Shown here: positions 1-12,700 of the stretch, in pieces
How the letters are laid out: each line of letters starts with the position of its first letter
How positions within the stretch are numbered: the stretch's first letter is position 1
Source of the DNA: Undaria pinnatifida
Taxonomy: Eukaryota > Sar > Phaeophyceae > Laminariales > Alariaceae
Assembly (NCBI GenBank): GCA_012845835.1
Contig: JABAKD010000002.1
Coordinates: forward strand, 25,820,210-25,884,209
DNA: 64,000 bases
Direction: 5' to 3'
Position numbers and translations under genes: made by a program
Notes under the pieces: model-generated
Databases searched by the model: none
Seen by the model: the letters and a program-made list of their open reading frames with translations, nothing else
What the model was told of the DNA's origin: nothing

Positions 1-306
1 AAAAGGTAGGCGTAATAATAAGCCTAGATCCCCCCCCTAACTTCAACACAGACGAGCAGGCGGCCGGCCCAATGCGCAGCCAGGCGAACTGAAGACTAAA
101 CAAAACGCACGAGCATATCTCCAGACGCCACACGCACGCAGCTCCCTTCCACTGCTAAAATTGCTCCTTCTCCTTTCTCCCTCACCGCTAAAAACAAATC
201 TTCTTCGTCCTCCTCCTCCTCCATCTCGTCATTCACCTCCTCCTCCTCTCAAGCGTTCGCCTCTTCCTCCCCCTCTCTCGTCACAATTGTACCCCGCCCC
301 CATCCT

Positions 307-756
307 TCAACGCCTTTTCATGAGCATCATCATATCGCTCGCCAGCCGTTTCATTCCAGCCTCTCCCCCCTCACTGTGCCTCTTACTCCGGTCCTCCCCC
401 CCCCAGCTCCCACCCCGTCCCCTCTCCTCCCCCAACGGAGGCACACTACGCGAACGGTGGCGCCCCCCTCCCCCCCACCCCCCACCCCCGGCACCGTCTC
501 CACTAGAATTTCTGTTCCCCCTAGATCTTCCCCGAAGTCTCGAGGTGCTCCGGTCGCGCGGAGGTCGGGAGCCGGGCCATCTGGAGGATGCTAACACGGC
601 AGCGATTTCTTCCCGCCCTTCCGGGCCAACGGAGTTCCAGAAGTAGTGGCCTGGGAGGTTTCCGAGGCAGTCGGCGAGGTCGATCCGGGCGTCTACCTCG
701 ATGCGGGTGAGGTAGCGCGCCATTGTTACGTTTCCGCTCGCGCATGCGAAGAACAG
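307..756 (-). CDS. ankyrin gene exon 3 (probably terminal)
   Basis: The exon begins after acceptor GACAG| and reads LFFACASGNVTMARYL, completing the third repeat. A degenerate fourth repeat ends EEIAAVL. The frame then stays open through an Arg/Gly-rich tail to a TGA at 309-307. The 3' limit is uncertain: no good donor is seen in the tail, but the tail itself is not convincing coding sequence. Confidence 0.6.
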   Translation of the reverse strand: MFFACASGNVTMARYLTRIEVDARIDLADCLGNLPGHYFWNSVGPEGREEIAAVLASSRWPGSRPPRDRSTSRLRGRSRGNRNSSGDGAGGGGWGGGGRHRSRSVPPLGEERGRGGSWGGEDRSKRHSEGGEAGMKRLASDMMMLMKRR

Positions 757-3700
757 CTGTCGAGGGCGTCGGTGGTGTTAGGTTGTTGGTGACGGTGGTA
801 GGTGTTGGTGGGAAGGGAAGGGAAGGGAAGGGAAGGGAAGGGAAGGGAAGGGAAGGGAAGGGAAGGGAAGGGGAAGAGAAGGGATAGGACAGGGCAGGAC
901 AGGGCAGGACAGAACAGGACAGGACACGTCAGGAAGGTAACGGAATGGAAGCGAAGGTAAGAGTCAGCGTATAGGCTCTGTCGCGCAAGAAATCACGAAA
1001 GCACGGGTGACAACGCAATCTAGGCGATCATGATACACGCGTGAAAGCGGGGGGGGGGGGGTTGTACTGTTCTTACCGGTGTCCTGTCGTCCTGGTCCAG
1101 AGCGTCTACGTTTGCACCGCGCCGAATGAAAAACCTGGCCATAGCAACCATGCCCTTGCCCGACGCAGTGTGTAGGGGGGTTCTGTGACAACGCAAATAA
1201 ACAAGCAAACGCGCAAAACAAAAACAAAACCAAAGGATGCCGGGGGAGAAACGGGAAAGGGGGAGAGGGGAGGGGAGGGAGACAGGGAGGTGGCGATTAA
1301 TTTCTGCGACACATACGTATCATACTACAGTAATTACTACGGGATCTGGTACCTGGTATATCGCCAATATACTCGTATCAATCAGATGCCGGCAGCAAAA
1401 TACGTTACGTTGTTGGCGGCCAGCCGTGAGGTTGACACAACGAACAAATAACTAAAAGCCCAGTAGGACAAGGGACGACCTCACGGGCGGCAAAGCAAGC
1501 AAATAACCAAACGTTGAGCTCCTCGTACCCAGACCCTCAAATTGTATATTAATGGCAAGCTACAGCGTCCAAAACATACGAGAGGAAGACATTTCGTGTC
1601 CGCAGTTCCTTGATATGCACGGTATCCCAGGGCATCCGACACCGCCGTACAGAGATGCGAGTCCTTCGCGTAGAGTGGCCAGAAGTTATTACCGGAGAGA
1701 ACAAAACAGGGCAACAGGCACAAGGAGAAATCACGTTCGTTTCTTTGCGTCCACCGTGCACTCGCATAGGCGGGGCCCGTACATACGTGTATGGTATTCG
1801 TTAATAGTATGGAGAAAAGGCCAAAACAAGATACGTGCGAATTATCGTACCACTGTCGATGTTTTTTCCGAATTTTTTTTTTTTTGCCGGATTTTTTTCG
1901 GACAACCTCCATACAGGTCGGCCCTCGGTTTGAGGTTAGGGTTTACCTGGTAGGTTTTACGGCGTTTTATGCAGAATCAATCCCTTCTCGTGCACACGCC
2001 GCATACACAAAATGTCACGCAGCGGTAGACGTAGCTAGAAACTCGTTGGGCTCGTTGGTGTTGCTCGTCCGGGTACTTGTGCGGTGGCTAATTGTTTCTC
2101 AGTTTTTACAAGAGTTTTGTCCCCCTTTCCAACTTGCGACACCCCCTGAGAATCCAAGCAACATCCCGAAGGGAAGGCTTGTATCCTATCTGTTTCTCTA
2201 CATGGCCCGCAGTGGCGGCTGGCATCGTGGGTTCCTCTCATATTTATACCTGGTACTATTTTACAAAAAATTTCCTCATCCCCTCTATTATCTTCGCGCT
2301 TTTCCTTTCCCCTTCTCCCTCTCTAGTTGTAATTCAGATAGATTCGGGGGTCACCAAGCAGGCTCTTCTCCCCCCTTCCCCGCTACGGTGTGCGCCTTCT
2401 TTTATCAACAAGAAGAGCTCAACCCTCTCTTGCCTCGTCGACTCGCATCGAAATGCGTCTACCACCCACGCTGCTAGGCGCTCTCAGAAGTCGATTCCCT
2501 TAGTTTAGCAAAGAATCTCAATAGTCCGACCTACGTGGGATTGGAACTCCAGCATCAACTCCAGAAGCACTCGAGGGTAACCACAATACCACCGGGGCGA
2601 CCGGTACTATGGTCCCCCGCAATACATATTGATACCAGGTAACGGTATCAGATATAAGACATAGCACAGATAGACAAATCGTATCAGGTACACGGCAAGA
2701 AACCAAACGTGTTAGCCCCAAACATTCCGCTGCTTCACCAGCAGCAAGAAATAAAGTGCGTAGATTGTAGATTGGTATACCATGCCGGCCACATAGCACC
2801 AACTCCGGGGCGGGGGGTCCACTGCTGTCACGCTATCATGCCCGCGTAGTGCGTCATGGCCGGGAGTGTCCCGCGCAAGCAGCAACTTGCTTCAAAAAGC
2901 TGTTTTTATTTATCAACAAAATCGAGAGTGGAGCCACGCCACTCGGTGCGTCTACTGCTGCTGTAGCCATCAACAATGCTACCAAGTTGGAACGTATATA
3001 TGATACCATGCTAATATCACAACAAGCAGGAGTCGACGCGTGGCCACCTAAGGCGAACGGGAATACGCTTTTATTCCACCGATTTCCACTGATTTTCTAC
3101 AAGATTAACTTGGCCCTTTTTATCCTCGAGCTCCAAACACAACACATCAATAAATTGTCCCCCAGCACGAAGGTGCAGTTGCAAAGAGCGGTTAACATGC
3201 AACCGCTGGCTGTATCATATAAACCATACGTACTTTCACGACCAAAGTAAACACATATCGTCTCCCTCTTGGCATCAAAAATCGTCTCCTGATAACATCA
3301 AAAATAACATAAAAATAACATCAAAAATAATATCACGTGTACTTCCACGCCATTTTTTTCAATTTTTAATTTATCGTCTCCCACCAACATCAAAAACAAT
3401 TATCGTCTCCCTCCGTCAAAAATACAATGGTCGCGGTATTAATCGTAATAGCATCGTATGATACAAATAATATTATAAAAATTAAAATACACTCCAGCTG
3501 TGAGATCGAAGATTTCGTCGAAACTCATCTTTGCAAGCTGTGTGTGATACTCCGATCGCGCGCATTACGAGTTGTGTGTCCTCATTAAGGATATAGGTCG
3601 GCGACTCCCCTTACAACTACAGTGTAGCTATCAGGGTCAACAGGATGATTTTAGTCAGTCTGTGCGCGGAAACAATAAAACCCGTTTCTGAGGGGGACAA

Positions 3701-6700
3701 AATCTGACAGCTGTGAAGGGAAAGGGGGGCCTGGTTTTGATCAAAAGCGAGCGGGTTTGGAGGAGAGCGGGGGGGGGGGGGGAAGGGCAATTTGTACATG
3801 TAAGCTATAAATCCTTTCGAGGGGATAAATCTGACGGTTTTGGCACCAGTATATTATTGGGGGCGGGGGGGGGGGGGGGCGGGGGCAGCTCAATATGTGC
3901 CTGGAAACTATACATTATTTTGAGGGGATAAATGTGACATTTTTGGAAATAATACATCAGTTTATCATGTATATCCTGGGGTAATTCGTACAATCAGTGA
4001 GTAAAGAGAGGGTGGAGTGTTCGAGGGGGTGGGGTTGGGATGGGTTGGGGGGGGGGGGGTGGGGGGTGGGGGCGGGGGGGGGGGGGGGGGACGGCTTTAG
4101 GTGAGGGGTTTGTTATTCGTGTGGTGCTAGGTCTAGGCGAAGGTGCGGGTGATGGGGAAGAAGGGGGCGTTCGAGGCGGGGGGGGGGGGGGAACACAGCG
4201 GCATGGATGGCTCTCGAAATATAATGAGGTGATATTCAGTGCGTGAAGTGTTTATTAATGTGGCGGATTACGATATTTGGTGGGGCGTTTGAGTAAGGGA
4301 GAGCAAGAGGGGGGGGGGGGGAGATTTTTTAGGAGGTTTAGGTCACAAATAATATTCAAACACACTTCGGCTGTGAGATCAAAGATATGTATCAGCTTGT
4401 TATACGCGTGGTGCTAGGTCTAGGCGATCGTGCAGGTGGTCGGGAAAGAGGGGGCGTTGGAGCGGGGGGGGGGGGGGGGGGGGGGAACACAGCGGCATGG
4501 ATGGCTCTCGAAATATAATGAGGTGATATCTTGTGCGTGAAGTGTTTATTAATGTGGCGGATTTCGATATTTGGTGGGGCGTTAGAGTAAGGGAGAGCAA
4601 GAGGGGGGGGGGGGGGATTTTTAGGAGGTTTAGGTCACAAATAACATTCAAATACACTTCGGCGGTGAGATCAAAGATATGTAGCAGCTTGTTATACGCG
4701 TGGTGCTAGGTCTAGGCGATCGTGTAGGTGGTCGGAAAAGAGGGGGCGTTGGAAGGGGGGGGGAGGGGGGGGGTTGGGGGGAAAATAATTGAAAATTACG
4801 TCATGGATGGTCAGAAAGATAATGACGTGATATCAACTGCGTATAGGTGTTTATTACTCAAGCCGATTTTGATTGTGAGTGGTTACAAATAATATATACT
4901 GTCACTCGATCAAAGCAAACAAAATTATAACCGTGGATCATATATATTTTTCTAAATGAAACAATACACATTACAAATCGTCTCCTTAAAACATAAAAAA
5001 TAATATCACGTGTAGTTTCACGCCATTTTCATTATATTTTAATTTCTCGTCTCTCTCCAACATCAAAAATGATTATCGTCTCCCTCTAACGTCAAAAATA
5101 CAATCGTCGTACTATTACGGAGATTCATTGTTAACAGGATGAAATTTCACAAAAAAAAGGGAAACATCGCCACTTTATAGGCGAGCTCTCCTGCGTTACA
5201 ACTGTGTTCGATCGAGGCTCTGCATACTTGGCAAGAGCAGCCAACGAAATGAACTGTAGCCAAGCGCTTTTTTGCCCCCTTTGTTGTTTGATAATTCATC
5301 CTGCTAACGATGGATCTCCGTAATAGCATCGTATCATCAAAATCATATATACCGTCACACGATCAAAGCAAACAAAATAATAACCGTGGATATTTTTTTC
5401 AAAAAATGAAAAAAATACGCCATGGATTATACTATGAAAAATCAAAGTACATTCCAGCTGTGAGGCCATTTCTTATGCAGTCGGATTTGTCAGTCGAAAA
5501 CGGCCTTTTTCGACTGAAGCCCAAATCGGGCTTTTTTACGCGGTCGACAAAGGGCTTTTTCGACTCAACTTTTTGCGACTGAGAATTCCGACTGGCGGAT
5601 CCAGTCGAAAAACTCGGTCGAACAAGTTTCACACGTGTTTTTGGAACCGGTCGCATCGCCCATCCCACCACCGAACACACACCCACACGGCCACACGGCC
5701 ACACACCATACCAGGTACCACACTGCAGTATCATACAAGGCGCTGACGCTGGCTTGGCATCCCTGCTGTTGCTTCTCGCAGCAAATCAGCGTGGCGCATT
5801 CCTAGTTCCGCTCGCCAGCAGCGTGTATCACACGATGGCAGCAGCGCGCGGTCTCGATCCCATGCTGCCAACAACGGCTGCGCCTGCTGTAGCTTTGGCG
5901 GCTCTCGGCTGAGTGCAACTCCACGAACGTAGCTTTGGAGGCTTTCGGCTAAGCCCAAAGCCACCAACTCGATGGGCCGAAGGTTCGTCGAGCCGTTGCT
6001 CGCGGAGAGAGCGCGAAGCACAGAGCTGCCAACCGATTTCGCTTGCTGTACAGCAGTACTCCCTCACACCAACCGCCTCTAGGAAGAGCACAAAAACAAT
6101 AAAATCAACTCGACTGACGATAAGAAGGACCAGAAGAATCCAGTCGAAAAAAAGTCCAGTCGAAAAGGGCCGTTTTCGACTGGCGAAATCCGACTGCATA
6201 AGAAATGGCCTGAGATCGAAGATTTCGTCGAAACTCATCTTTGCAAGCTGTGTGTGATACGTACTCCGATCGCGCGTAATATCGGGTGTGTTTCCTCATT
6301 AAGTTTTCTTTTCTTTTTTTTTCACTTCTATTTTCCAGCTTCTGGACAAGCCGTGGTCACAGGTGTCGTCCCTTCTTCCCCCCGGCTGTTGCCTTCAATA
6401 TTTATCGCGCATAGGGTTCAGCAATCCCACTGCTCGTCGATTTTTCATCGAGTGTTGCTACCTCACGCTCTCGCGCTTTCCTCAAGTCAATTTGTACACA
6501 AGAAAAAGTCCCAACGTTTTTATACGAGTATGCAATCGGCGGGGTTCGATATAGGTCAGCGACTCCCGGTAGAACTACAGTGTAGCTTGTATCAGGGTAA
6601 CAAATGCGCTAGTTGCTACCGGTACTTGATTGTAGCAATGTCTGCTGTTACGTCGTGCAAAGCGGTTCCGAACGAATCAGCGATTAGAGTGACGCTAAAA

Positions 6701-9700
6701 ACATTATCACGTACCGTGTATCTATGCAACCTCAGGCTAAAACTCCAACCAATGTCGGGAATATCATACACGTGTATTACATACACACGCGGCCGGTGCC
6801 CCCTCCGCTCCGCTCTCAAAACTCCAGACTTCGTGAGCAACCGATGTCGGGAATACACGTGTATCGCCTACATAACACACGCGGTCGGTGCCCCCTCCGC
6901 TCCGCTCTTCTGGCCTATCGACTTTTGTAGAATTTGGGGTTTTCGAAACACCGGGGGCGGTGACACAAGCTTTGAGAACCGAACGCACGTTTTCGAGGAC
7001 AAACTGCTTGGAGACAACAACAGCAACAACAACAACAACAACAACAACAGCAGCAACGACAACAGCTAGTGTGTGGGAAAGAAATGCAGTTCTCACGAGC
7101 CCGTTTTCGGGGACACTATACCCGAAATTAGGATAGGGGGATATTTTGGGGCTCTAAAGGGGTTGCCCCACGTCATTCCGAGCGAACAGAGAAAATAGGA
7201 AAACAATTATCGACATATATATATACCATGTTCAAGCAGCAGGTACGTATATTACTACCGTAGTTACCAGAACTGCCCACCCTTTAGTTAGTTGCTTTCA
7301 ATTTTGCACGAATGTCTGGATTGTGGCCAGGAAAGAAATGATCGACAAAACGCGAGAGAGGCATGAAATGTTCCTTGCAGGAAGTAAAGGGAGGCAGGCA
7401 GGACGGCAGGCAGGTAAGCAGATAGGCAGGCAGGCAGGCAGGGAGCAAATCATGGGTTTCTTCCTGCTTCTTTCACATTTAGTTGTGTTTTTCCTTGTGC
7501 GAGCGTATGATAGCGGGCGGCGTCAGCCGCCCGCAGAGCGGAGCGGAGCCCTTGTAGTATACTACTGAAAAGTCGTATCACAGGATGTCAGCGTTTCAAG
7601 TCCTGTTTCCCTCTTTTTCTTGTTCATCTTCTCTTTTTTTTCTTTTTCTTTTTACTGCAAATGGCCTGGTGTGCTTGCTGGCTTGCACCTTTTTGTTGTT
7701 CGCCCGCGTGCCCACTGCGGTAGGCATTGCATGTTCACAACACCTTGCTGTATTCGATTTGTGCAATCTCTTGTCTCGTAGTTTATGACCACAGAGAGAG
7801 CTCGTCTCTCTCCGAGGCATCAGCACGGACACTGGTTGAGCTCGGTGTAGATGGGTGGAAGAATCCGTTTAACGCCTTCACAGCTGGAAACCCGTTTTTT
7901 GGTGAAATTACTTGGAATTAGTATATGGATATTCTACGGTTCTAAACGGGTTAAGGTGAAGAGCACACACAGCATTCCAACTGGGCAGTTCGATTATCCT
8001 AAAGAAAAATACCCTGGGGAGAAAAGCATAGACCGTCGGGGTATTCATGCAAGTATTCATACCCAAACACGTCTTCACATGTAATCCAGAGTTGGTAGCA
8101 TCTACAGATATTTAAAAAATAAAAATACACTCCAGCTGTGAGATCGAAGATTTTATCCAAACTCATCTTTGCAAGCTGTGTGTGATACTCCGATCGCGCG
8201 TATTACGGGTTGTGTGTCCTCATTAAGGATATAGGCCGGCGCCTCCCCTTGGAACCACAGTGAAACTTGTACCAGGGTCAACAGGGTGATGTTAGTCAGT
8301 CTGTGCGCGGAAACAATAAAACCCGTTTTTGAGGGGGACATAATCTGACAGCTGTGGAAGGAAATGCATCAGTGTATCAGTTGAATCGTAGATATTGTAG
8401 TACGTATCAAGTCTATCAGGTACGTTCATAGATAGGGTTCCAGGGTTCATACAGCAGTACGGCAGTACCGCTTCGCGAGACGAGGCAAGCAGTCATCGCG
8501 CCCTGCGCACTTACTCTACATGATCATTATTTTTCTACATACTGCTGCAGCTTCCTCCATTCACGAAGAAAAACTCTTCGACACGACATCGACTGACTGT
8601 TAGCATATCCCGTAGCAAATGCTGCAGCTTACAGCTCACCGCTTGCGGCTCACCGCTTACAGCTCACCGCTTACAGCTCCGCTTACAGCTCACCGCTTAC
8701 AACTCACGGCTTACAACTCACGGCTTACAGCTCGCCGCTTACAGCTAACCGCTTACAGCTCACCGCTTACAGCTAACCGCTCAACGCTCACCCCTTACAG
8801 CTACAGTAGTTCACAGCAAGCACCACAGCAAGCACGAAAGCAAGCAGCAAGCGTCAGAGCGACACGTTTTTTTACCGCCCAGTGGATGACGGGCGCCACC
8901 TGGAGTCTGCCTGGGGATATTTATAGTAGGCAGCACAACCATCGATAATAACGCACATTTTAGCAGTACGTAGGTGGTAGTGCTACAGCAGTGTGTATAA
9001 TGTATAGCGCGAACCCGGTATAATGCAACATAAGTCAGCATGCTTCGAAGCACCCAGATATACCAGTACCATCTCCCAACACCAGGTATATACAACTTGG
9101 ACGTAAAAATAAGGACCGTTGTGATATGGTCATGATATCTAACCGATCCTTACATTCACGTGCAGATATGTACGATGGTGACGCTGCTGTGCCAGGGCAT
9201 TTTCCGTCTTTCACCGGTCAAGAAAAAAAAAAATGCATGCTTCTGTAGCACAGGGCATGCGTATTCCTTCTTTCATCCGTCAAACCCTTGAGGCGCCTTC
9301 ACCGGCTTCGACCCGCAAATCGTACCAGACGAAAAGTACCAAATATATTCCACGTTTCAAGAGGTTTTTAGGCTGTTTTTGGTGTTTTTGGTGTTTTTCT
9401 TTGTCAACAGGCGAGAGGGCGTCGACCAAACCTAACCCTAACCCTAAAGCCAATCCTAACCCAGCCTAAGGCTCCGACACGAGCGTGGCTTCGCCGCGCG
9501 TGGTGGAAAAACTGGGAAAAAATGTGCGCATCACCTCAAGAGTCGAAGTACATTTGGTATCATATCTATATCTGGTACGATTTGTGGGGTAGGAACATCG
9601 CAAAGGCTACTGACTGCGTCAAACAAAACAAAAAAACTAGTGGTACTGGTATTATTTGGTTTTGCTGCTGTACCAACAGCGCATGTTCCTTTTTCCATCG

Positions 9701-12700
9701 ATCAAAGTACCAACATATACTGACTGGTACTCGGTACCCGGTCTCGTAAGCATATCGACAGGCACATGCGCGAAATAGAACATCTACTGTAGGGTGTGAC
9801 TTAACGCTTTTATAGCTAGAAATCCTTTTTTGGTCACGATTCCTGATATTGTTTGTGTTCGATAGGAATTACCCTTAGCGATCTCGCGTGTAACGTAACT
9901 TGTACATGCGTCATCCATTGTGCCGCAAATGCAATACACACGTACCAGGCATTTCCTAATGTTTCATTTTCGACTACAGATTTTCGCTTTCGAATGTAGC
10001 ATCCAGAGGAGGGAACGGGGAGCGCAACACCGTCGCACCCCCTTTCAGTTTCTACGTTGCATGTGCCCTTTTCGTCCAGCGGCACACCCTACTGTGTACA
10101 CTTAACAAATATACAGATGTACGCAATAATCATTAAAAAATATACCAATCAGATATTTGTCGTATTTGTGGCGACGGCCGATGCTCTATCGCTGTTAGCT
10201 ATGCAGGGTGGCTATTATAATGCTTTATCATATTTGACACTCGACCGTAGTACACACCATTCAACGTCCTTTGTGCCGCATGAGAACTACCCGGTATAAA
10301 CACCCGGGTGTGATCAATCGCGGGTACCCGTTAATTTGTGGCGGGTACTGGTGCACAATTAACCTCGGTATTATAACGGGTACCCAGTACAAAAACCCGG
10401 GTAATCGATCTCGGGTACCCTCTAATTCTGTTGCGGGTATCCGCCATACCCCCCAGGTACCCATTACCCGGGTCGGGTAATGGATCCGCATTTTAGCGGG
10501 CACCCGGTCTTGGTGAGTACCCGGCGGGGTGCAGCTCTAGACAACACTTGTCAGCGCTGCGTCATCCGTTCCCCATTCCGGGAGAAAAAAACGAAAATAG
10601 TCCGGGCTAACTAACAAGAGACAGAGTTAAAATAACTGAACGGAAACTGCTGTACTTCAGGTAGATCAATATCGTGCGGAAGGGCTACTGCTTGACTGCC
10701 GTAGTTGAAGGAAGATTAAGAATGTTTCGGGCAAACTACTTGTAGTGACATAAAAATATATACCTACCTCAGTAGGATCCGAGCAGTATACATGCGCGCG
10801 CAACATAATAAAAAAAAAACTGCAGAAAAAACTACTCGCTCGACCACGTCACCACATTTCACAGGTATAGTACGTATTATATACACAGCCAGTTCTGTGC
10901 AACGGCATCCATTAAAAGGTGGAACAGAACATATAAGCAGAAGCAATCATTGTTGCACCGGTGCTCCCAGAATACTTCATACTACGAGTATACTTCGAGT
11001 ATTTCAAGTACCAGGTGTTTGGTACTGCGAGTACTCGGAGTATTGCTGAAATACTGCGAGTACCGGGAATATGAGCAGCACTGACGGCAGAAATGGTGCG
11101 AGTACTGGGAGTACCAGCAGTACAAAACTCTCGAGTATAAGCAGTACCCACATTACAAACGTCTGAAATACTGCAAGTGCTCAGAGCATGGGCAGTATTG
11201 AGCGCCGAAAGACTGCAGTATATGAGTAATATACTCTCGAGTATCACTGCCACCTGCAGTATCTTGCAGTTGTTCTCACGTTTGCTCGCAACATCAAGTA
11301 CGTCGTCACAGGACAGCTCCGTCACCCTGGAGTGGAAGAATACCCCAGGGAAAAACACAATCAAAACAAAAGTGTACGAACCCTGAAATATTCCACGTCC
11401 CTACTATTTTCATATTTTTTCTTCAACTTTTGAAAATTTTGAATTTAGCGCAAATCCCCCCCCCCCAATAAAGCCTCCCGCATATAATGAAAAGCTGACG
11501 CATCTTGCCATTTTTGGCACGGGCTTAAAACCGCGTCGCTAGGTGCTGTGACCGCGAAACCCCATTATACACGCACAGGAGACAGTGTCAGACAGCAATG
11601 GGTGGGAGGAGGTCGACTAAGACGCAAAGACGCGGGAGTCCGCCGCAGGGAGGCAATGTGCGCAGCCGCCAGACCGCTCTAAAGTGCAAGGAGGGGAAGG
11701 TGGACCAGTTGACCTCGCGGGCGGCAGGGCAAGGCGCGGGCGGCGGAGCAGGGCGTCCGCCAGGTCAATTGGTCCACCTTCCCTTCCTCGCATATGATCG
11801 CGCTTTGGCGGTCGCGCACTTTACCTCCCAGTGGCCGACGCCCAGCGAGCGCCCGATTCTTAGTCGACCTCCTCCCACCCATTGCTGTCTGGCCTTATCA
11901 AGCGTTTTGGTGTGAGCGCACAGCAAGATGAGCAGAAATCATGCAAAGCGCGTGTTGTACATACAACTCCATGGTTTGTCGCACTACATCTCCTTGGAAC
12001 GTGTCGTACTACTCCTTGGATTGCGTCGTAGATCGGATAGTATACTACCTGGTAACCCTTTTACTAGTAATACAACAAACAGCCCACACACATTTCAAGT
12101 AGTTTGCCGCAAAAACGAGACCGCAGCGCTCAAATACAGGGTTAGCCCCCAGATCGGATAGTATACTACCTGGTAACCCTTTTACTAGTAATACAACAAA
12201 CATCCCACACACTTTTCAAGTAGTTTGCCGCAAAAACGAGACCGCAGCGCTCAAATACAGGGTTAGCCCCCTCCTATACTTACGACAGCAGCCCGCTTTG
12301 CTTCGTGTTGTAAGATGCTGCAATCGTCAACACTTTTCACATTTTTTTTCCTCTGAAGCTCCAAGAGGGTTATAATGCGATCAGGTTCTCTACCTCGTCC
12401 CCTGCTTACTTGGTTTCCAGTCTAACGGCGGTACTGTTGTTGGTTTTGGTGACGAAAAACGCCACAGCTGTAAGCCTTCTCAAGGCTCGAAACAGCCCCC
12501 CTCCTTGGAAAAGGGTGTTAGGGCATTTTTTAATTCGAGCCCTAAATGTAGAGCCTGTTGTCGTTGTTGGTGTCTTCACGTGAAAAACACGAAAACACCA
12601 TCCTCCACCACCCGAACCATGGCGAAGATGGGGCGGGCCCCAACTGAGAGGTAGGACATCTGCAGGAGCAGGGGCTGATTTGGACGAGGTGACAGGCATT

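Noticed and set aside
161-646. 161-codon plus-strand ORF rich in Pro, Leu and Ser
   Set aside because: Produced by CT-rich sequence opposite or just downstream of the ankyrin terminal exon; no recognisable domain.
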